Shown piece by piece: positions 1 to 8,170 of a stretch of DNA of 25,183 nucleotides. The stretch comes from UBA4655 sp964585575 (lineage in GTDB: Bacteria > Planctomycetota > Planctomycetia > Pirellulales > UBA1268). Under the pieces are notes generated by a model that saw nothing but the letters and a program-made list of their open reading frames with translations, was not told the origin of the DNA and searched no databases. The translations under genes were made by a program, and so were the position numbers. The stretch is taken from assembly GCA_964585575.1 (NCBI GenBank), contig CAZPEM010000034.1:1-25183 (forward strand). The letters are read 5' to 3'. Position 1 is the first letter of the stretch; each line of letters begins with the position of its first letter.

Positions 1-51
1 AGCATCGGACTTTTAATCCGTTGGTCCTGGGTTCGAGTCCCAGCGGCCCCA
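1..51 (+). tRNA. tRNA-Lys (anticodon TTT), 5' part cut off by the window edge
   Basis: This is the 3' two thirds of a tRNA. The anticodon loop CTTTTAA lies at 10-16, with anticodon TTT at 12-14 (lysine, AAA/AAG). It is closed by CGGA (6-9) and TCCG (17-20). The T-arm is CTGGG / TTCGAGT / CCCAG at 27-43, followed by the acceptor 3' strand CGGCCCC (44-50) and discriminator A51. CCA is not encoded. The acceptor 5' strand and the D-arm lie before the window, so acceptor pairing cannot be checked. The anticodon loop strongly resembles bacterial tRNA-Lys(UUU). Confidence 0.93.
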
Positions 52-139
52 CTTGGCGGACAAGGTCTCCCGTGGCTGCGGCTGCCATGGTTGCCACGAC
101 GAACCCCGGCACGGGTCGAATCGACGATCGCCGGCCACG
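52..139. other. Short spacer between tRNA-Lys and the convergent LRR gene
   Basis: No coding region is seen in these 88 bp. CGTGGC at 71-76 can pair with GCCACG at 93-98, giving a 6-bp stem with a 16-nt loop. There is no T-run, so it is at best a weak candidate for a shared tRNA/LRR-gene 3' end structure. Confidence 0.3.
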
Positions 140-1900
140 TCAGGGGGAATCCGACGATGCGTCGGCGGTGATTTCGCAGGCGGGGTTCGTTTGCCGCAGG
201 GTCCGAACGCCCTCGGGGGTTGTCTGCGTGCGGCGAATGGAGAGACGTCGAAGTCTGCTCAGCCGCGCGAGGGCTGCGAGCGAGGCGTCGGTGACGCGGG
301 TTCCATCGAGTTCCAACTCGAGTTCGTTCGCCAGTCGTCCCGAATCGATGAGTTGTTGCACCGCCGCGTCGTCGATCGTCGTGTCATTCAGCGCCAACTC
401 CCGCAGTCTGGCCTCGGGGGGGAGCCAGCGGAGACCATTCCCGGTGATTCGCGTTCGACTCAGTCGCAGCCGCGTGACGGAGGCTGCTCGGCCCATGTAT
501 CGCATGCCGTCGTCGTCCACCTTGGAGCCCGACAGATCGAGAGACTCGACGCGCCCGTGGCGCCACCCGCGAAACCCCCTGCCCGTGACCTGCGAATCGG
601 AAAGGTCGACATGCCACGTCATGGACAGATTCTGGGGCCGGAGACCGCCCAGCGTCGCCAGTTCATGATCCGTTGTGATCGCTCCTTTTTTCAGATTCAT
701 TTCGCATTCGATGGCATCCTGTGGAATCGCGACGCCGGGACGCATCGCCTCGGGCGTTCGGCCGCGGCGATAGGTTCCCTCCCAAGGCCGATTGCGAAGA
801 AACTCCACCAACTCGGCTCGCCTGTCCGCCCGCTCGGCGCGAACCAGGCTGTCGATCGGCTCGTATCGTGGCGGCACAGCTCCCGGCTCGAGAAGCAGCG
901 TCGGGTGACCCGTCTCATGAACCGCCGGCGATTGCCAGCCATGCCAGGAATCGGGACGGTATGAACCCAGCTGCATAAAAGCCGGTTTCTCACGCAGCAA
1001 GCGGGTCAGACCGCTGGCGGAAATCTTCGTCCGCGCCGGCGACAACTTCGTGACCATGAGCCGGGCCAGCAGGTCGACGTGTCGGTCCGCGACCGATGTG
1101 TCGTTGAGCGACAGAAAATCCAAGGTGGCGGATTCGACGAAAGCACTCAACTCAGATGGATCGAATCGCGACTGATCGAGATCCAGGAATCGGAGTCGCG
1201 GAGCCGATCGAAGGATCGTGAAGGAGCCGGCGGGCATGTCCTGATCGCGGAGCGACAAGGCCTCCAGCCGGGGCATCGACGCCAGGGCTCGAATGCCCTC
1301 GACAGACAGCCTCGCCGAAGCGATGTGAAGAGCTTGAAGCGACTCCATGCGTGAGAGCGACGTCGCGACGGCGTCGTTCACGTGTGGCGTTCCGAGCATG
1401 AGCATCCTGAGCCGTCCACACGACGCGATGCCCTGCAATTCATCCGTGGATACATCGGCGTCGGGAAGCGTCAGTTCGGTCAGCGTCGGAAAGCGGCTCA
1501 GGTGTGCGATGCCGCGAGCCGCGTTCAGCCGTTCGCCCTGTTTGAACAGCAGCCGCTCGCCGCCACGTCCGAAATCAATCGCGTAGACACCGTAGGCGTC
1601 GTCCTCGCCGCGGGTCGAATAGTGAAACACCATCACGCATTCGCCCGTTTCCTTGACGCGAACGATCGACTGTCGGTCGGAGATCGAAAACGCTTCGACT
1701 TCCTCCCTCGCCAGCTCGGGAAGCGACACAATCCCCCGCGGATGAGAGAGCTCGCTCTTGTAATTCGCGTCGCCGAAGATCGCCCCGTCGCCCCGCGTCC
1801 ATTCCCATTTCACGATTTCCAGCCCGTCGCGGCCATGCGCGGGGAACGCGAACGGCACGAACCCGAGGCAAAACAGGAAAAAGCGCAGAAACCCGCGCAT
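140..1900 (-). CDS. Exported leucine-rich-repeat protein (about 586 aa)
   Basis: The protein starts with a signal peptide (MRGFLRFFLFCLGF..., likely cleaved after AHG near residue 23), so it is expected outside the cytoplasm. Two blocks of leucine-rich repeats follow, roughly residues 135-285 and 425-580. Units are about 24 residues long, of the form LxxLxLxxTxVxD (for example LRELALNDTTIDD and LRRLSIRRTQTT). This is the ribonuclease-inhibitor-like LRR type common in planctomycetes, and it normally mediates protein binding. The linker between the blocks has no recognised domain. I chose ATG at 1900 because GAAGG sits 8 nt upstream and the signal peptide begins there; an in-frame GTG at 1915 would add five residues. 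It is the last gene of the minus-strand series and lies 95 bp after the 665-residue exported protein. Partner and exact role are unknown. Confidence 0.85.
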   Translation of the reverse strand: MRGFLRFFLFCLGFVPFAFPAHGRDGLEIVKWEWTRGDGAIFGDANYKSELSHPRGIVSLPELAREEVEAFSISDRQSIVRVKETGECVMVFHYSTRGEDDAYGVYAIDFGRGGERLLFKQGERLNAARGIAHLSRFPTLTELTLPDADVSTDELQGIASCGRLRMLMLGTPHVNDAVATSLSRMESLQALHIASARLSVEGIRALASMPRLEALSLRDQDMPAGSFTILRSAPRLRFLDLDQSRFDPSELSAFVESATLDFLSLNDTSVADRHVDLLARLMVTKLSPARTKISASGLTRLLREKPAFMQLGSYRPDSWHGWQSPAVHETGHPTLLLEPGAVPPRYEPIDSLVRAERADRRAELVEFLRNRPWEGTYRRGRTPEAMRPGVAIPQDAIECEMNLKKGAITTDHELATLGGLRPQNLSMTWHVDLSDSQVTGRGFRGWRHGRVESLDLSGSKVDDDGMRYMGRAASVTRLRLSRTRITGNGLRWLPPEARLRELALNDTTIDDAAVQQLIDSGRLANELELELDGTRVTDASLAALARLSRLRRLSIRRTQTTPEGVRTLRQTNPACEITADASSDSP

Positions 1901-1967
1901 GGATCGTGCCTTCACGTCAGGGGCCAGTGATCGTCAGGGCGACGGATTCGAGTGTTCATGCCTCATT

Positions 1968-1982
1968 GATGTCACCGACATC
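1968..1982 (-). other. Perfect hairpin in the gap between two exported-protein genes
   Basis: GATGTC-ACC-GACATC forms a perfect 6-bp stem with a 3-nt loop. It lies 13 nt past the stop codon of the 665-residue gene on the minus strand and before the LRR gene. No U-run follows, so it is not a standard intrinsic terminator. It could stabilise the upstream mRNA end or be chance. Confidence 0.3.
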
Positions 1983-1995
1983 CGCCGCGGGCCGG

Positions 1996-3993
1996 TCAGG
2001 GCGCCGGCATCTCGCTCGCGGACTGCATGACGATGCCCTGGTCGTCGGCCCACCAGATCGCCGTCGCGGCTCCGAGCATCCCCTCCATGTCCTGTGGCGA
2101 GGGGAGCAACGCCTGGAGCGACCGGACGAAGTCGCGGCGATCTTCCTCGACGTCGTCGGGCGAGGAGGCCGCGAGCATCGTCACTATGAATCCGACGAGG
2201 CCGCCCGTTTTTCGGTTGTCGGCGACGGCGTAGAGCCCGCCCGCACGTGGCGGGACGAGCTCGCGGGCACGCCGCACCGTGTCGCTCGTGCGGAAGGCCG
2301 CGTCGTCGGCTGGAGGGTTGCGGATCGCCGCGAGGGTCTTCTCCGCGACGCCGTCGCCGAACGCCAGCACGAGGTGGCCCAGTCCGAGGAACACCGAGAT
2401 CCCGGCGGGGAAGCGGACGCTGCGAAAACCCTGCTCTTCGACCACATTCCCGCCGCCCGCCTGCCCGGCGAGCTCAAGCAGCTTTGCAAACGGTTTCTCA
2501 TCCTTCACCTGCCACACGATGCCCGCTGGGCTGGGGTTGGGCGGCACTTCGCCGGCCAAATCGCCGCCGGCGGCCTTCACGCGTCGGGCGAATGCGGCGG
2601 CCTCGGCGATCCGCGGCGGATAGCTCACGAGCCAGTGTCGCGTTCCGAGCATCGAGAGCAGTTCGGGAAGCTCGATGCCCGCGGTCGACAAGGCCAGCGT
2701 CTCGGCCGTGGAGAACGCATTGCCCGGCGGCGGCTCCGCATCGCCGAGCACGGCCTCCCGGAGCATCGCGTACGCCTTGCCGAGGTCGAGCGACACCTGC
2801 TGAAAACCGATCGGCTCGCGGCTGACGAACGCCGGCACCTCCGACTTCGCCGCCTCCTCGTCGAGGAGCCTCGCCAGGCCGCGGCGCGGTGCGGGGAGCG
2901 TCACGAACGCGTGTGATCGCCAGACACCGTCCTCGAGGGACTGACGCCACGCGATCGGTCCGACCGCATAGATGCCGAACGGTCCGAGTCTCTTCCCGAC
3001 CGTGGCAGCATCCTTGCCGAGGAGGTTCGCCGCCACGGGCGGGTTTGCGATCACTTCGACGAGCGGCACGCCCGCCGGGAGCGCGGCCTGCATCGCCGGC
3101 GTCGCGACGAGATCCGCCAACGGCGAACGGCCATCGGCCTCGCCGTGCCGCACGAGGAAGCCCTCGAACACCTCTCTCGCCCGCTCACCGATCGCCTCCG
3201 CGATCCGCTCCGTCTCCTCGGCCGACGGCAGCTCTTCCGGAAACTGCTGTCCGAATTCGATCGCGTCGCCATCCATCTTGACGCGCACCCGCATCTGACC
3301 GCCCGCGACGGCCATGGTGCCGGCGAAGAGGAGTCGGCGGTCCATTCGCGTGCAGAAAAGATGCGTCGTGCCGAGCCGCTTCCCTTCCACCACGATCGGC
3401 GATCGCACCCAGATCGTCGGCCGCCCGGCCATCTCGAGGTCGGTCCGCGTCGCCGCGACGCCGCCGTCTCCCGTCGCCTCGATCGCCTCCTTGATGAGCG
3501 ACCCGATGCCGGCGAAGAGCCGCTCGGCGGCATCCTGCCCCGACGCCTCCGTCCAGCCGACCAACAGCAGGAGCGGTCGGCCCTGATTGCCGCCAGGCCC
3601 CTGATTCCCGTCGGGCGCCTGATTCGCCGCGGGTCCACGGGCGATCGCCGCCGCACCGAACTCGCCGGACACGGCCGCCATGAGATCGTCGGGCGAAAGC
3701 CCGTGCCTTCCGAGCTGCTTTGAGATCTCCTCGAAAACGTTCTTGCCGGAGTCCTTGTCGAGCCGCTCGAGCAGGAGGCGAGCGAGCTTCTGCAGGCGAT
3801 CGGGCTGCATGAGCACGCCGCCGAACCTGGTGCGCGAGCCGACGGCATCGATGAAGGCCTTCATGCCCGGCACTCGCACCATGAGGAGCGTCTCCTCGGG
3901 GAGGCATTCCCAGCTCGGCCGCACGTCGGCTGCCGCCGACGCGGCAGCGGCGAACGAGAGGACCGCCGCGAAGAGGAAGGTGATACGTGTCAT
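1996..3993 (-). CDS. Exported protein of unknown function (665 aa)
   Basis: I do not recognise a defined domain. The N-terminus MTRITFLFAAVLSFAAAASAAA is a clear signal peptide with likely cleavage near residue 22, so the protein is exported. The mature start, RPSWECLPEETLLMVRVP, and the overall plan (long alternating charged and hydrophobic segments, no membrane helix) suggest a large soluble periplasmic protein. Residues about 121-138 are a low-complexity Asn-Gln-Gly-Pro insert encoded by an 18-nt repeat. The start ATG overlaps the stop of the upstream S1C protease gene as ATGA (3990-3993), and no separate ribosome-binding site is seen. Translation is therefore probably coupled, and the product may be a partner or substrate of that protease (inference). 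Confidence 0.85.
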   Translation of the reverse strand: MTRITFLFAAVLSFAAAASAAADVRPSWECLPEETLLMVRVPGMKAFIDAVGSRTRFGGVLMQPDRLQKLARLLLERLDKDSGKNVFEEISKQLGRHGLSPDDLMAAVSGEFGAAAIARGPAANQAPDGNQGPGGNQGRPLLLLVGWTEASGQDAAERLFAGIGSLIKEAIEATGDGGVAATRTDLEMAGRPTIWVRSPIVVEGKRLGTTHLFCTRMDRRLLFAGTMAVAGGQMRVRVKMDGDAIEFGQQFPEELPSAEETERIAEAIGERAREVFEGFLVRHGEADGRSPLADLVATPAMQAALPAGVPLVEVIANPPVAANLLGKDAATVGKRLGPFGIYAVGPIAWRQSLEDGVWRSHAFVTLPAPRRGLARLLDEEAAKSEVPAFVSREPIGFQQVSLDLGKAYAMLREAVLGDAEPPPGNAFSTAETLALSTAGIELPELLSMLGTRHWLVSYPPRIAEAAAFARRVKAAGGDLAGEVPPNPSPAGIVWQVKDEKPFAKLLELAGQAGGGNVVEEQGFRSVRFPAGISVFLGLGHLVLAFGDGVAEKTLAAIRNPPADDAAFRTSDTVRRARELVPPRAGGLYAVADNRKTGGLVGFIVTMLAASSPDDVEEDRRDFVRSLQALLPSPQDMEGMLGAATAIWWADDQGIVMQSASEMPAP
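3581..3633 (-). repeat. 18-nt in-frame tandem repeat, about three copies, in the 665-aa exported protein
   Basis: CTGATT recurs at 3583, 3601 and 3619, an exact 18-nt spacing. On the coding strand the units read Asn-Gln-x-Pro-x-Gly, giving NQAPDG then NQGPGG then NQGR. The copies differ at a few positions, mostly neighbouring G/C bases, so the array is not freshly made. Because the period is a multiple of three, copy changes keep the frame. Confidence 0.8.
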
Positions 3994-4949
3994 GGCGTCG
4001 CGGTGGGCTGGTAGGGGGGCGGGAGGTAGGTCACGCCGTTTTGCGGCTGCGACTCGTCGTAGAGATACGTGTCGCGGTGGACCAGAAAATCGATCAGCTC
4101 GTTGGCGGGGATGCCGAAGGCGAGTCCCTGGAAGACCGCGGCTCCGGCGCAGGCCACCGCCACCACCTCGCCCCGGGCGTTGAAGATCGGGCCGCCGCTG
4201 TTGCCGGGGTTGATCGCGGCGTCGGTCTGGACGAGCCGAACCTGGTCGATCGTGCGGGTGGTGCTCGAGACGATCCCCTGAGTCACGCTCCGCTCGAGGC
4301 CGAGCGGGTTGCCGATCGCGAAGACCATGTCGCCCACCCGCAGGTCGTCGCGGTCGTTGATCACGACCGGCTCGGGCAGCTTCCCCTTCGTCTCCTCCGG
4401 ATCGAGCTGCAGGATCGCAAGATCCCGGAGCGGCTGGAGCGCCACGATCTTCACCTTGCGAAGCTCCGTCTTCTCGAAGCCTTTGTCCGTCTTGCGGAAG
4501 AGCGTCACCTGAAGCCGCGTCTGTTTCTCAACGACGTGGTAGTTGGTCACGACATGGCCGTCGCGGCTCGTCAGGAAACCCGTGCCGAGGCCGCCGGGGT
4601 TTCGCACGAGCACGACGGCGTCGCCGAACCGCTTCACGAGCTCGGGCACGTCACGGGCCTCGAGCCTGCCGGTGCGGAAGATGTCACGGGCGTTCTCGCC
4701 GCCCGCCGCCTTCTCGTTCTTCGCATCCCGCGAGACGTCGAGCACCCGCTTCGCCGGAATCTGCAGCACCTCGAAGCCGAGGTCGAGCACGACGCCCTCC
4801 TCGTTCTGCCGCAAAAGCGGCGCCGTCACGCGGCCGCCGCCGACGAGCGTGACGGTGACGACGTCGGCCGCATGCGTCGGCGAGCTGGCCGCGGCGAGGC
4901 TCAACGCCACGGTTGCCCAGAGCATCGTGATCGACATTCGCCGCGTCAT
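3990..4949 (-). CDS. S1C-family trypsin-like serine protease, exported, no PDZ domain (319 aa)
   Basis: This is a DegP/HtrA-type serine endopeptidase domain. The catalytic triad is visible: His138 in TNYHVV, Asp176 in RDLAIL and Ser251 in NPGNSGGP. A signal peptide (residues 1-28, ...SSPTHA-AD) places it in the periplasm or outside. Residues 29-75 form a small beta-rich module (VTLVGGGRVTAPLL... GFEVLQIPAKRVL) ahead of the protease domain. The protein ends about 40 residues after the last strand, so it lacks the C-terminal PDZ domains of DegP/DegS and may not form the usual PDZ-gated oligomer. AGGA lies 6 nt before the ATG. Its start overlaps the upstream FG-GAP gene stop (ATGA, 4946-4949), and its stop overlaps the start of the next gene in the same way. 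Likely roles are processing or quality control of exported proteins. Confidence 0.93.
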   Translation of the reverse strand: MTRRMSITMLWATVALSLAAASSPTHAADVVTVTLVGGGRVTAPLLRQNEEGVVLDLGFEVLQIPAKRVLDVSRDAKNEKAAGGENARDIFRTGRLEARDVPELVKRFGDAVVLVRNPGGLGTGFLTSRDGHVVTNYHVVEKQTRLQVTLFRKTDKGFEKTELRKVKIVALQPLRDLAILQLDPEETKGKLPEPVVINDRDDLRVGDMVFAIGNPLGLERSVTQGIVSSTTRTIDQVRLVQTDAAINPGNSGGPIFNARGEVVAVACAGAAVFQGLAFGIPANELIDFLVHRDTYLYDESQPQNGVTYLPPPYQPTATP

Positions 4950-7273
4950 GGTCGGTCCTTTTCCTTTTCACTGCCGGCGGAGTTACTGCCGGCGGAGTTA
5001 CTGCCGGCGGAGTTGTCGCTACCGAGATAGACGACGAGCCGATCCTGGCTCACCATGACCAGGTCACGGCGGCCGTCGCCGTCGGCGTCGAGCCCAGCGA
5101 TCCGCCGCGGCTCGGCCACCGTGTCCTTCGACTCGCCGCCGTCGTAGGGATATTTCCGGTCCTCGAACACCTTCCAACTCACCGCCCTCCGCAGCCCCTC
5201 GGCGACGCGGAGCATCGCCGTGAGTTCGTGCTTGCGATCGTCGCAGAGGGCGATGTCGTCGCCGCCGTCACCATCCAAGTCCGTGCAGATGATGCGGTGG
5301 ATCGTAGCCTCTCTCACGCCGCTGGGCCGGCCGACCCGTCCATCGATGCTCTCGAGCAGCTTGAGCTCCCAGGGCCTCCCTTCCGCGAGCCGAACGATCC
5401 TCTCCTGGTCGATGAGCACCATGCCCAGGACGGGATCGCCGCGGAGCGCCGCGCCGGCCGGCGGCTTCACGCTCTCGACCACCCGCATCACGCCTGAATC
5501 GTCCGCGGCGAGCTTGTGGACGAAGCCGCCTCCCTGCTCGAGGGCCCATGCTTCCTTCGCGGAGACAGGTAGGTAGGAGGCGATCTTCTGCCCTTCGGTG
5601 AGCATCACCTGGTCGATCGGATGGAGATCGTCGCCGAGCCACTGGATGACGCCGTCGGTGAGCCGCGCCTTGCGGAAGTCGTCGCCCGCCGGGAGCAGGA
5701 GGTATTCCGAGAGATCGACCTTCGCCAAGAGCGACGGCGTCGTGACGACCGACTTGCCATCGACGAGCTTCACGAGCCTCCCGCCCGCTGCGTAGGCATC
5801 CTGCACGAGCAGGGTGTCGCCGCCGAGCCAGACGACCTGCTCGACCTTGGCCCCGAGCTCCGGAAAACGGATTTTCGCGGGCTCCGGCCGGCCGGCCGGC
5901 CAGACGAAGAGGTCGACATCGTTGCCGATCCGCTGGGCCCACCAGACGGTGCTGCCGACGGCGTCGAGTGCGAGGATCTTCCGGTCCTTGCCCTCCTGCG
6001 GCCATGGCTGTGGATAGGTGATCCGGCCGTTTTCCCAACGGCAGCGGTGGAGGTCGGCGGCATCCTTCGTCCAGACGAGCAGGAGCCCCTTGTCGCCGGC
6101 CGGCGCCGCAAGCCCGCGGATGCCGCCAATCGTCGGAAAGCTCTCCTCGGCCAGCCAGCCCGAGTCGCCGAGCCGGTGGAGGCGGAGCCTCGGCTGGGAC
6201 GAGTCGACCGCGGCAACGGCCGGCTTGCCGCCGATGTCGATCCCGCACCACGTCCGCTTCAGGGCGGAGGGAATCGGCAGCGCGTCCTGGCGGCCGATTG
6301 CCGAGGGCTCGCCGCGGACGAGCTGATGGCGGCGGAGCACCCCTTTGTCGCTGCCGCCGAGCAGGAAGAGATCGGCCTTTGAGCTGCTGCCCGACGTCGG
6401 CGGTGCCGCCGACTGGAAGCCGTCGACGCCCTGTTCGTGGATCGTCTGCGCGGGCAGCAGGCTCCCGTCGGAGTCGCAGCGATACCAGCGGAGAACCTGC
6501 CTCGCGACGTTCGACCACTCGACCAGGTCGTGGCGTCCGTCACCGTCGAGATCGGCGAGATACCAGTCGAGCCGGCCGCGGTTCTCCCGGGGTGAGAGCC
6601 ATCGCGGCCGCGAGCCGCGGGCGAGCGGCAGCTGCTGGATGCCCTGCTCGTAGCCGACGAGCAGTTCGTGGCCGCCGCCGGGCCCTCCCTTATCGGCGCC
6701 GGCCACCCCGTTAGCGCCGCCCGGCACATCGCGGACGAGCAGGCAGCCGTCCTTGCCGGTGGGGGTGCCCGCGAGCATGATCCACTCGCCCGTCTTCTTC
6801 CACGCCGCCTTCGCGTCGGGCTTCTTGTCGGGGGACTGCGAATAGATCGCGACCCGGTTGGACGGGGTCGTCAGGACGAGCAGTTCCGGACGGCCGTCGC
6901 CGTCGAGGTCGTGGGGGACGGCATCGACCGGAAGCTCGTCGATCGCGATCTCGCCGTGCGACCAGTCGGGAGCGAGGGGAAGCTCGTTGGGGCGGTTGGG
7001 GTCGCTCGCGTCCTCGCGGACGCGTTCCTCTTTCGGCAGCCAGCGGTAGAGGTCGATCCTGGCCTGCCTCGGGTTCACCACGATCACGTCGTCGCGGCCG
7101 TCACGGCCGAGGTCGGCGATGGCGAGCCGCTCCGCCTTGCCGTCGAGCGGGATCACCCGCATTCCCTGCCAGCCGTCGAACCTCTTGGGCAAAGCGATTT
7201 CGGCGGACGGGGCGAGAATCGGGCAAAGGGTGGCGAGGCAAATCGCGATGGCGAGGCGGAACCATGCATTCAT
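4946..7273 (-). CDS. Exported FG-GAP/VCBS-repeat protein, beta-propeller type (775 aa)
   Basis: A signal peptide (residues 1-24, ...PILAPSA-EI) is followed by repeated calcium-binding FG-GAP loops: ADLGRDGRDD (about 53-62), HDLDGDGRPE (121-130), ADLDGDGRHD (240-249), TDLDGDGGDD (about 670) and LDADGDGRRD (about 728). Such loops normally sit on the blades of an integrin-alpha-like beta-propeller and hold calcium. The C-terminus is a low-complexity tail (residues 752-775) made of three NSAGS units plus EKEKDRP. A Gly/Ala-rich insert lies near residues 185-200. The start follows the glycosyltransferase gene by 37 bp with no clear ribosome-binding site. Its stop overlaps the protease start (ATGA), suggesting the two exported proteins are made together. 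Ligand unknown. Confidence 0.88.
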   Translation of the reverse strand: MNAWFRLAIAICLATLCPILAPSAEIALPKRFDGWQGMRVIPLDGKAERLAIADLGRDGRDDVIVVNPRQARIDLYRWLPKEERVREDASDPNRPNELPLAPDWSHGEIAIDELPVDAVPHDLDGDGRPELLVLTTPSNRVAIYSQSPDKKPDAKAAWKKTGEWIMLAGTPTGKDGCLLVRDVPGGANGVAGADKGGPGGGHELLVGYEQGIQQLPLARGSRPRWLSPRENRGRLDWYLADLDGDGRHDLVEWSNVARQVLRWYRCDSDGSLLPAQTIHEQGVDGFQSAAPPTSGSSSKADLFLLGGSDKGVLRRHQLVRGEPSAIGRQDALPIPSALKRTWCGIDIGGKPAVAAVDSSQPRLRLHRLGDSGWLAEESFPTIGGIRGLAAPAGDKGLLLVWTKDAADLHRCRWENGRITYPQPWPQEGKDRKILALDAVGSTVWWAQRIGNDVDLFVWPAGRPEPAKIRFPELGAKVEQVVWLGGDTLLVQDAYAAGGRLVKLVDGKSVVTTPSLLAKVDLSEYLLLPAGDDFRKARLTDGVIQWLGDDLHPIDQVMLTEGQKIASYLPVSAKEAWALEQGGGFVHKLAADDSGVMRVVESVKPPAGAALRGDPVLGMVLIDQERIVRLAEGRPWELKLLESIDGRVGRPSGVREATIHRIICTDLDGDGGDDIALCDDRKHELTAMLRVAEGLRRAVSWKVFEDRKYPYDGGESKDTVAEPRRIAGLDADGDGRRDLVMVSQDRLVVYLGSDNSAGSNSAGSNSAGSEKEKDRP
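4971..5015 (-). repeat. 15-nt tandem repeat, three near-perfect copies, encoding (NSAGS)x3
   Basis: The + strand unit CTGCCGGCGGAGTTA occurs at 4971-4985 and 4986-5000, and with one change (final G) at 5001-5015. It encodes NSAGS three times at residues 754-768 of the FG-GAP protein, just before its C-terminus. The near identity indicates recent expansion; the period preserves the frame. Confidence 0.95.
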
Positions 7274-7310
7274 GCCCGCAGGATACCGGCGGAGCGGGCC
7301 GCCGTGCCAG

Positions 7311-8057
7311 TCAGGCAGCGCGGCGGCGTCGCCACGTTTCGTTGGCGGAGCGGACGGCGAACCGCAGGAACGGCCGCTGGAGCTCGTGATACGCCTTTTC
7401 CACGAATCCCATCTGCTTGTTCTGGATCACGGTTCCGCCGAGCATCAGGTCGACCTCGCGAATCACCACGGGCCGGGCGGAGAGCACCCTCGACCCGTGG
7501 AGCCACTGCATCTGCACGAACGAATCGACGGGCCGGTCGAAGGCGAGGCTGGCGTCGAGCAGTCTCCTCGCAGCTTCTCGGCCGACGAGCTGCATCTGCA
7601 TGCCGAGGCCCGGGAGCCTCGGCTCGAGGAATCGCACGCCGCCGAGCGTCCGGGCGAGGATGCGGCTCTCTCCTCGCTCGTGGAGCGGAAAGCGGATCAC
7701 CTCGTTGGGCTGGATCGCGGAGACGGCCGCCCGGACGACCGCGTCGAATTCCGGCGAGGCGATGGCGACGTCGTCCTCCACGATCAGCCCCGCGTCGATG
7801 CCGTCGTCGAGGATCGACTGCCACGCCTTGCGGTGCGAGAGGAAGCAGCCGACTTCGCTGGCAAGAAGTTCAAACGGGTATTTCGGCGAGTGGAGCCCGC
7901 GACGGAAGACCGTCGTGATCGCCTCGTGGCTCATGGCCTTGCCGTCGATCGCCGGCAGCAGTTCCGCGGGAAGCGGGAGTGACTGGCCGAGAAGCACCGC
8001 TTGCGGCCGGCGAGAAACCGCCCGCTCGAGATGAATGATGTATGCCTTCCCCCTCAT
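7311..8057 (-). CDS. Glycosyltransferase family 25 (LPS-type) protein (248 aa)
   Basis: This looks like a family 25 glycosyltransferase, the type that adds sugars (often galactose) to lipopolysaccharide or other surface glycans. The start AYIIHLERAVSRR matches the usual N-terminal strand. EVGCFLSHRKAW (68-79) is the family hallmark, and IVEDDV (92-97) carries the acidic metal/nucleotide-sugar-binding residues. RPVDSFVQ (175-181) fits the later conserved Asp motif. There is no signal peptide or membrane helix, so it acts in the cytoplasm or at the inner face of the membrane. A GGAGGGGGGA stretch precedes the ATG by 5 nt. It is the first gene of the minus-strand series that continues with the FG-GAP gene 37 bp downstream. 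Acceptor and donor cannot be told from sequence. Confidence 0.87.
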   Translation of the reverse strand: MRGKAYIIHLERAVSRRPQAVLLGQSLPLPAELLPAIDGKAMSHEAITTVFRRGLHSPKYPFELLASEVGCFLSHRKAWQSILDDGIDAGLIVEDDVAIASPEFDAVVRAAVSAIQPNEVIRFPLHERGESRILARTLGGVRFLEPRLPGLGMQMQLVGREAARRLLDASLAFDRPVDSFVQMQWLHGSRVLSARPVVIREVDLMLGGTVIQNKQMGFVEKAYHELQRPFLRFAVRSANETWRRRRAA

Positions 8058-8112
8058 CGAGTCCCCCCTCCCTTGGCTCCGCTGGTATCGGCTGCGGGTG
8101 CTGGATCCATGG

Positions 8113-8162
8113 AAAAAATCGGCTGGCGCGGTCGCGCGGGCACGTCAGTCTCAACGCAGCCC
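8113..8162 (-). terminator. Possible intrinsic terminator after the GluQ-type gene
   Basis: On the minus strand, GGCTG (8162-8158) can pair with CAGCC (8125-8121) around a GC-rich inner segment (GCGCG/CGCGC). A run of six T (8118-8113) comes 2 nt after the stem. It sits in the 113-bp gap downstream of the GluQ-type gene and upstream of the glycosyltransferase gene. The long loop makes it only a weak candidate. Confidence 0.3.
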
Positions 8163-8170
8163 CCCCGGCT

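Noticed and set aside
71..98. CGTGGC...GCCACG stem after tRNA-Lys as a terminator
   Set aside because: The stem is 6 bp with a large loop and lacks a T-run; kept only as a note on the spacer.
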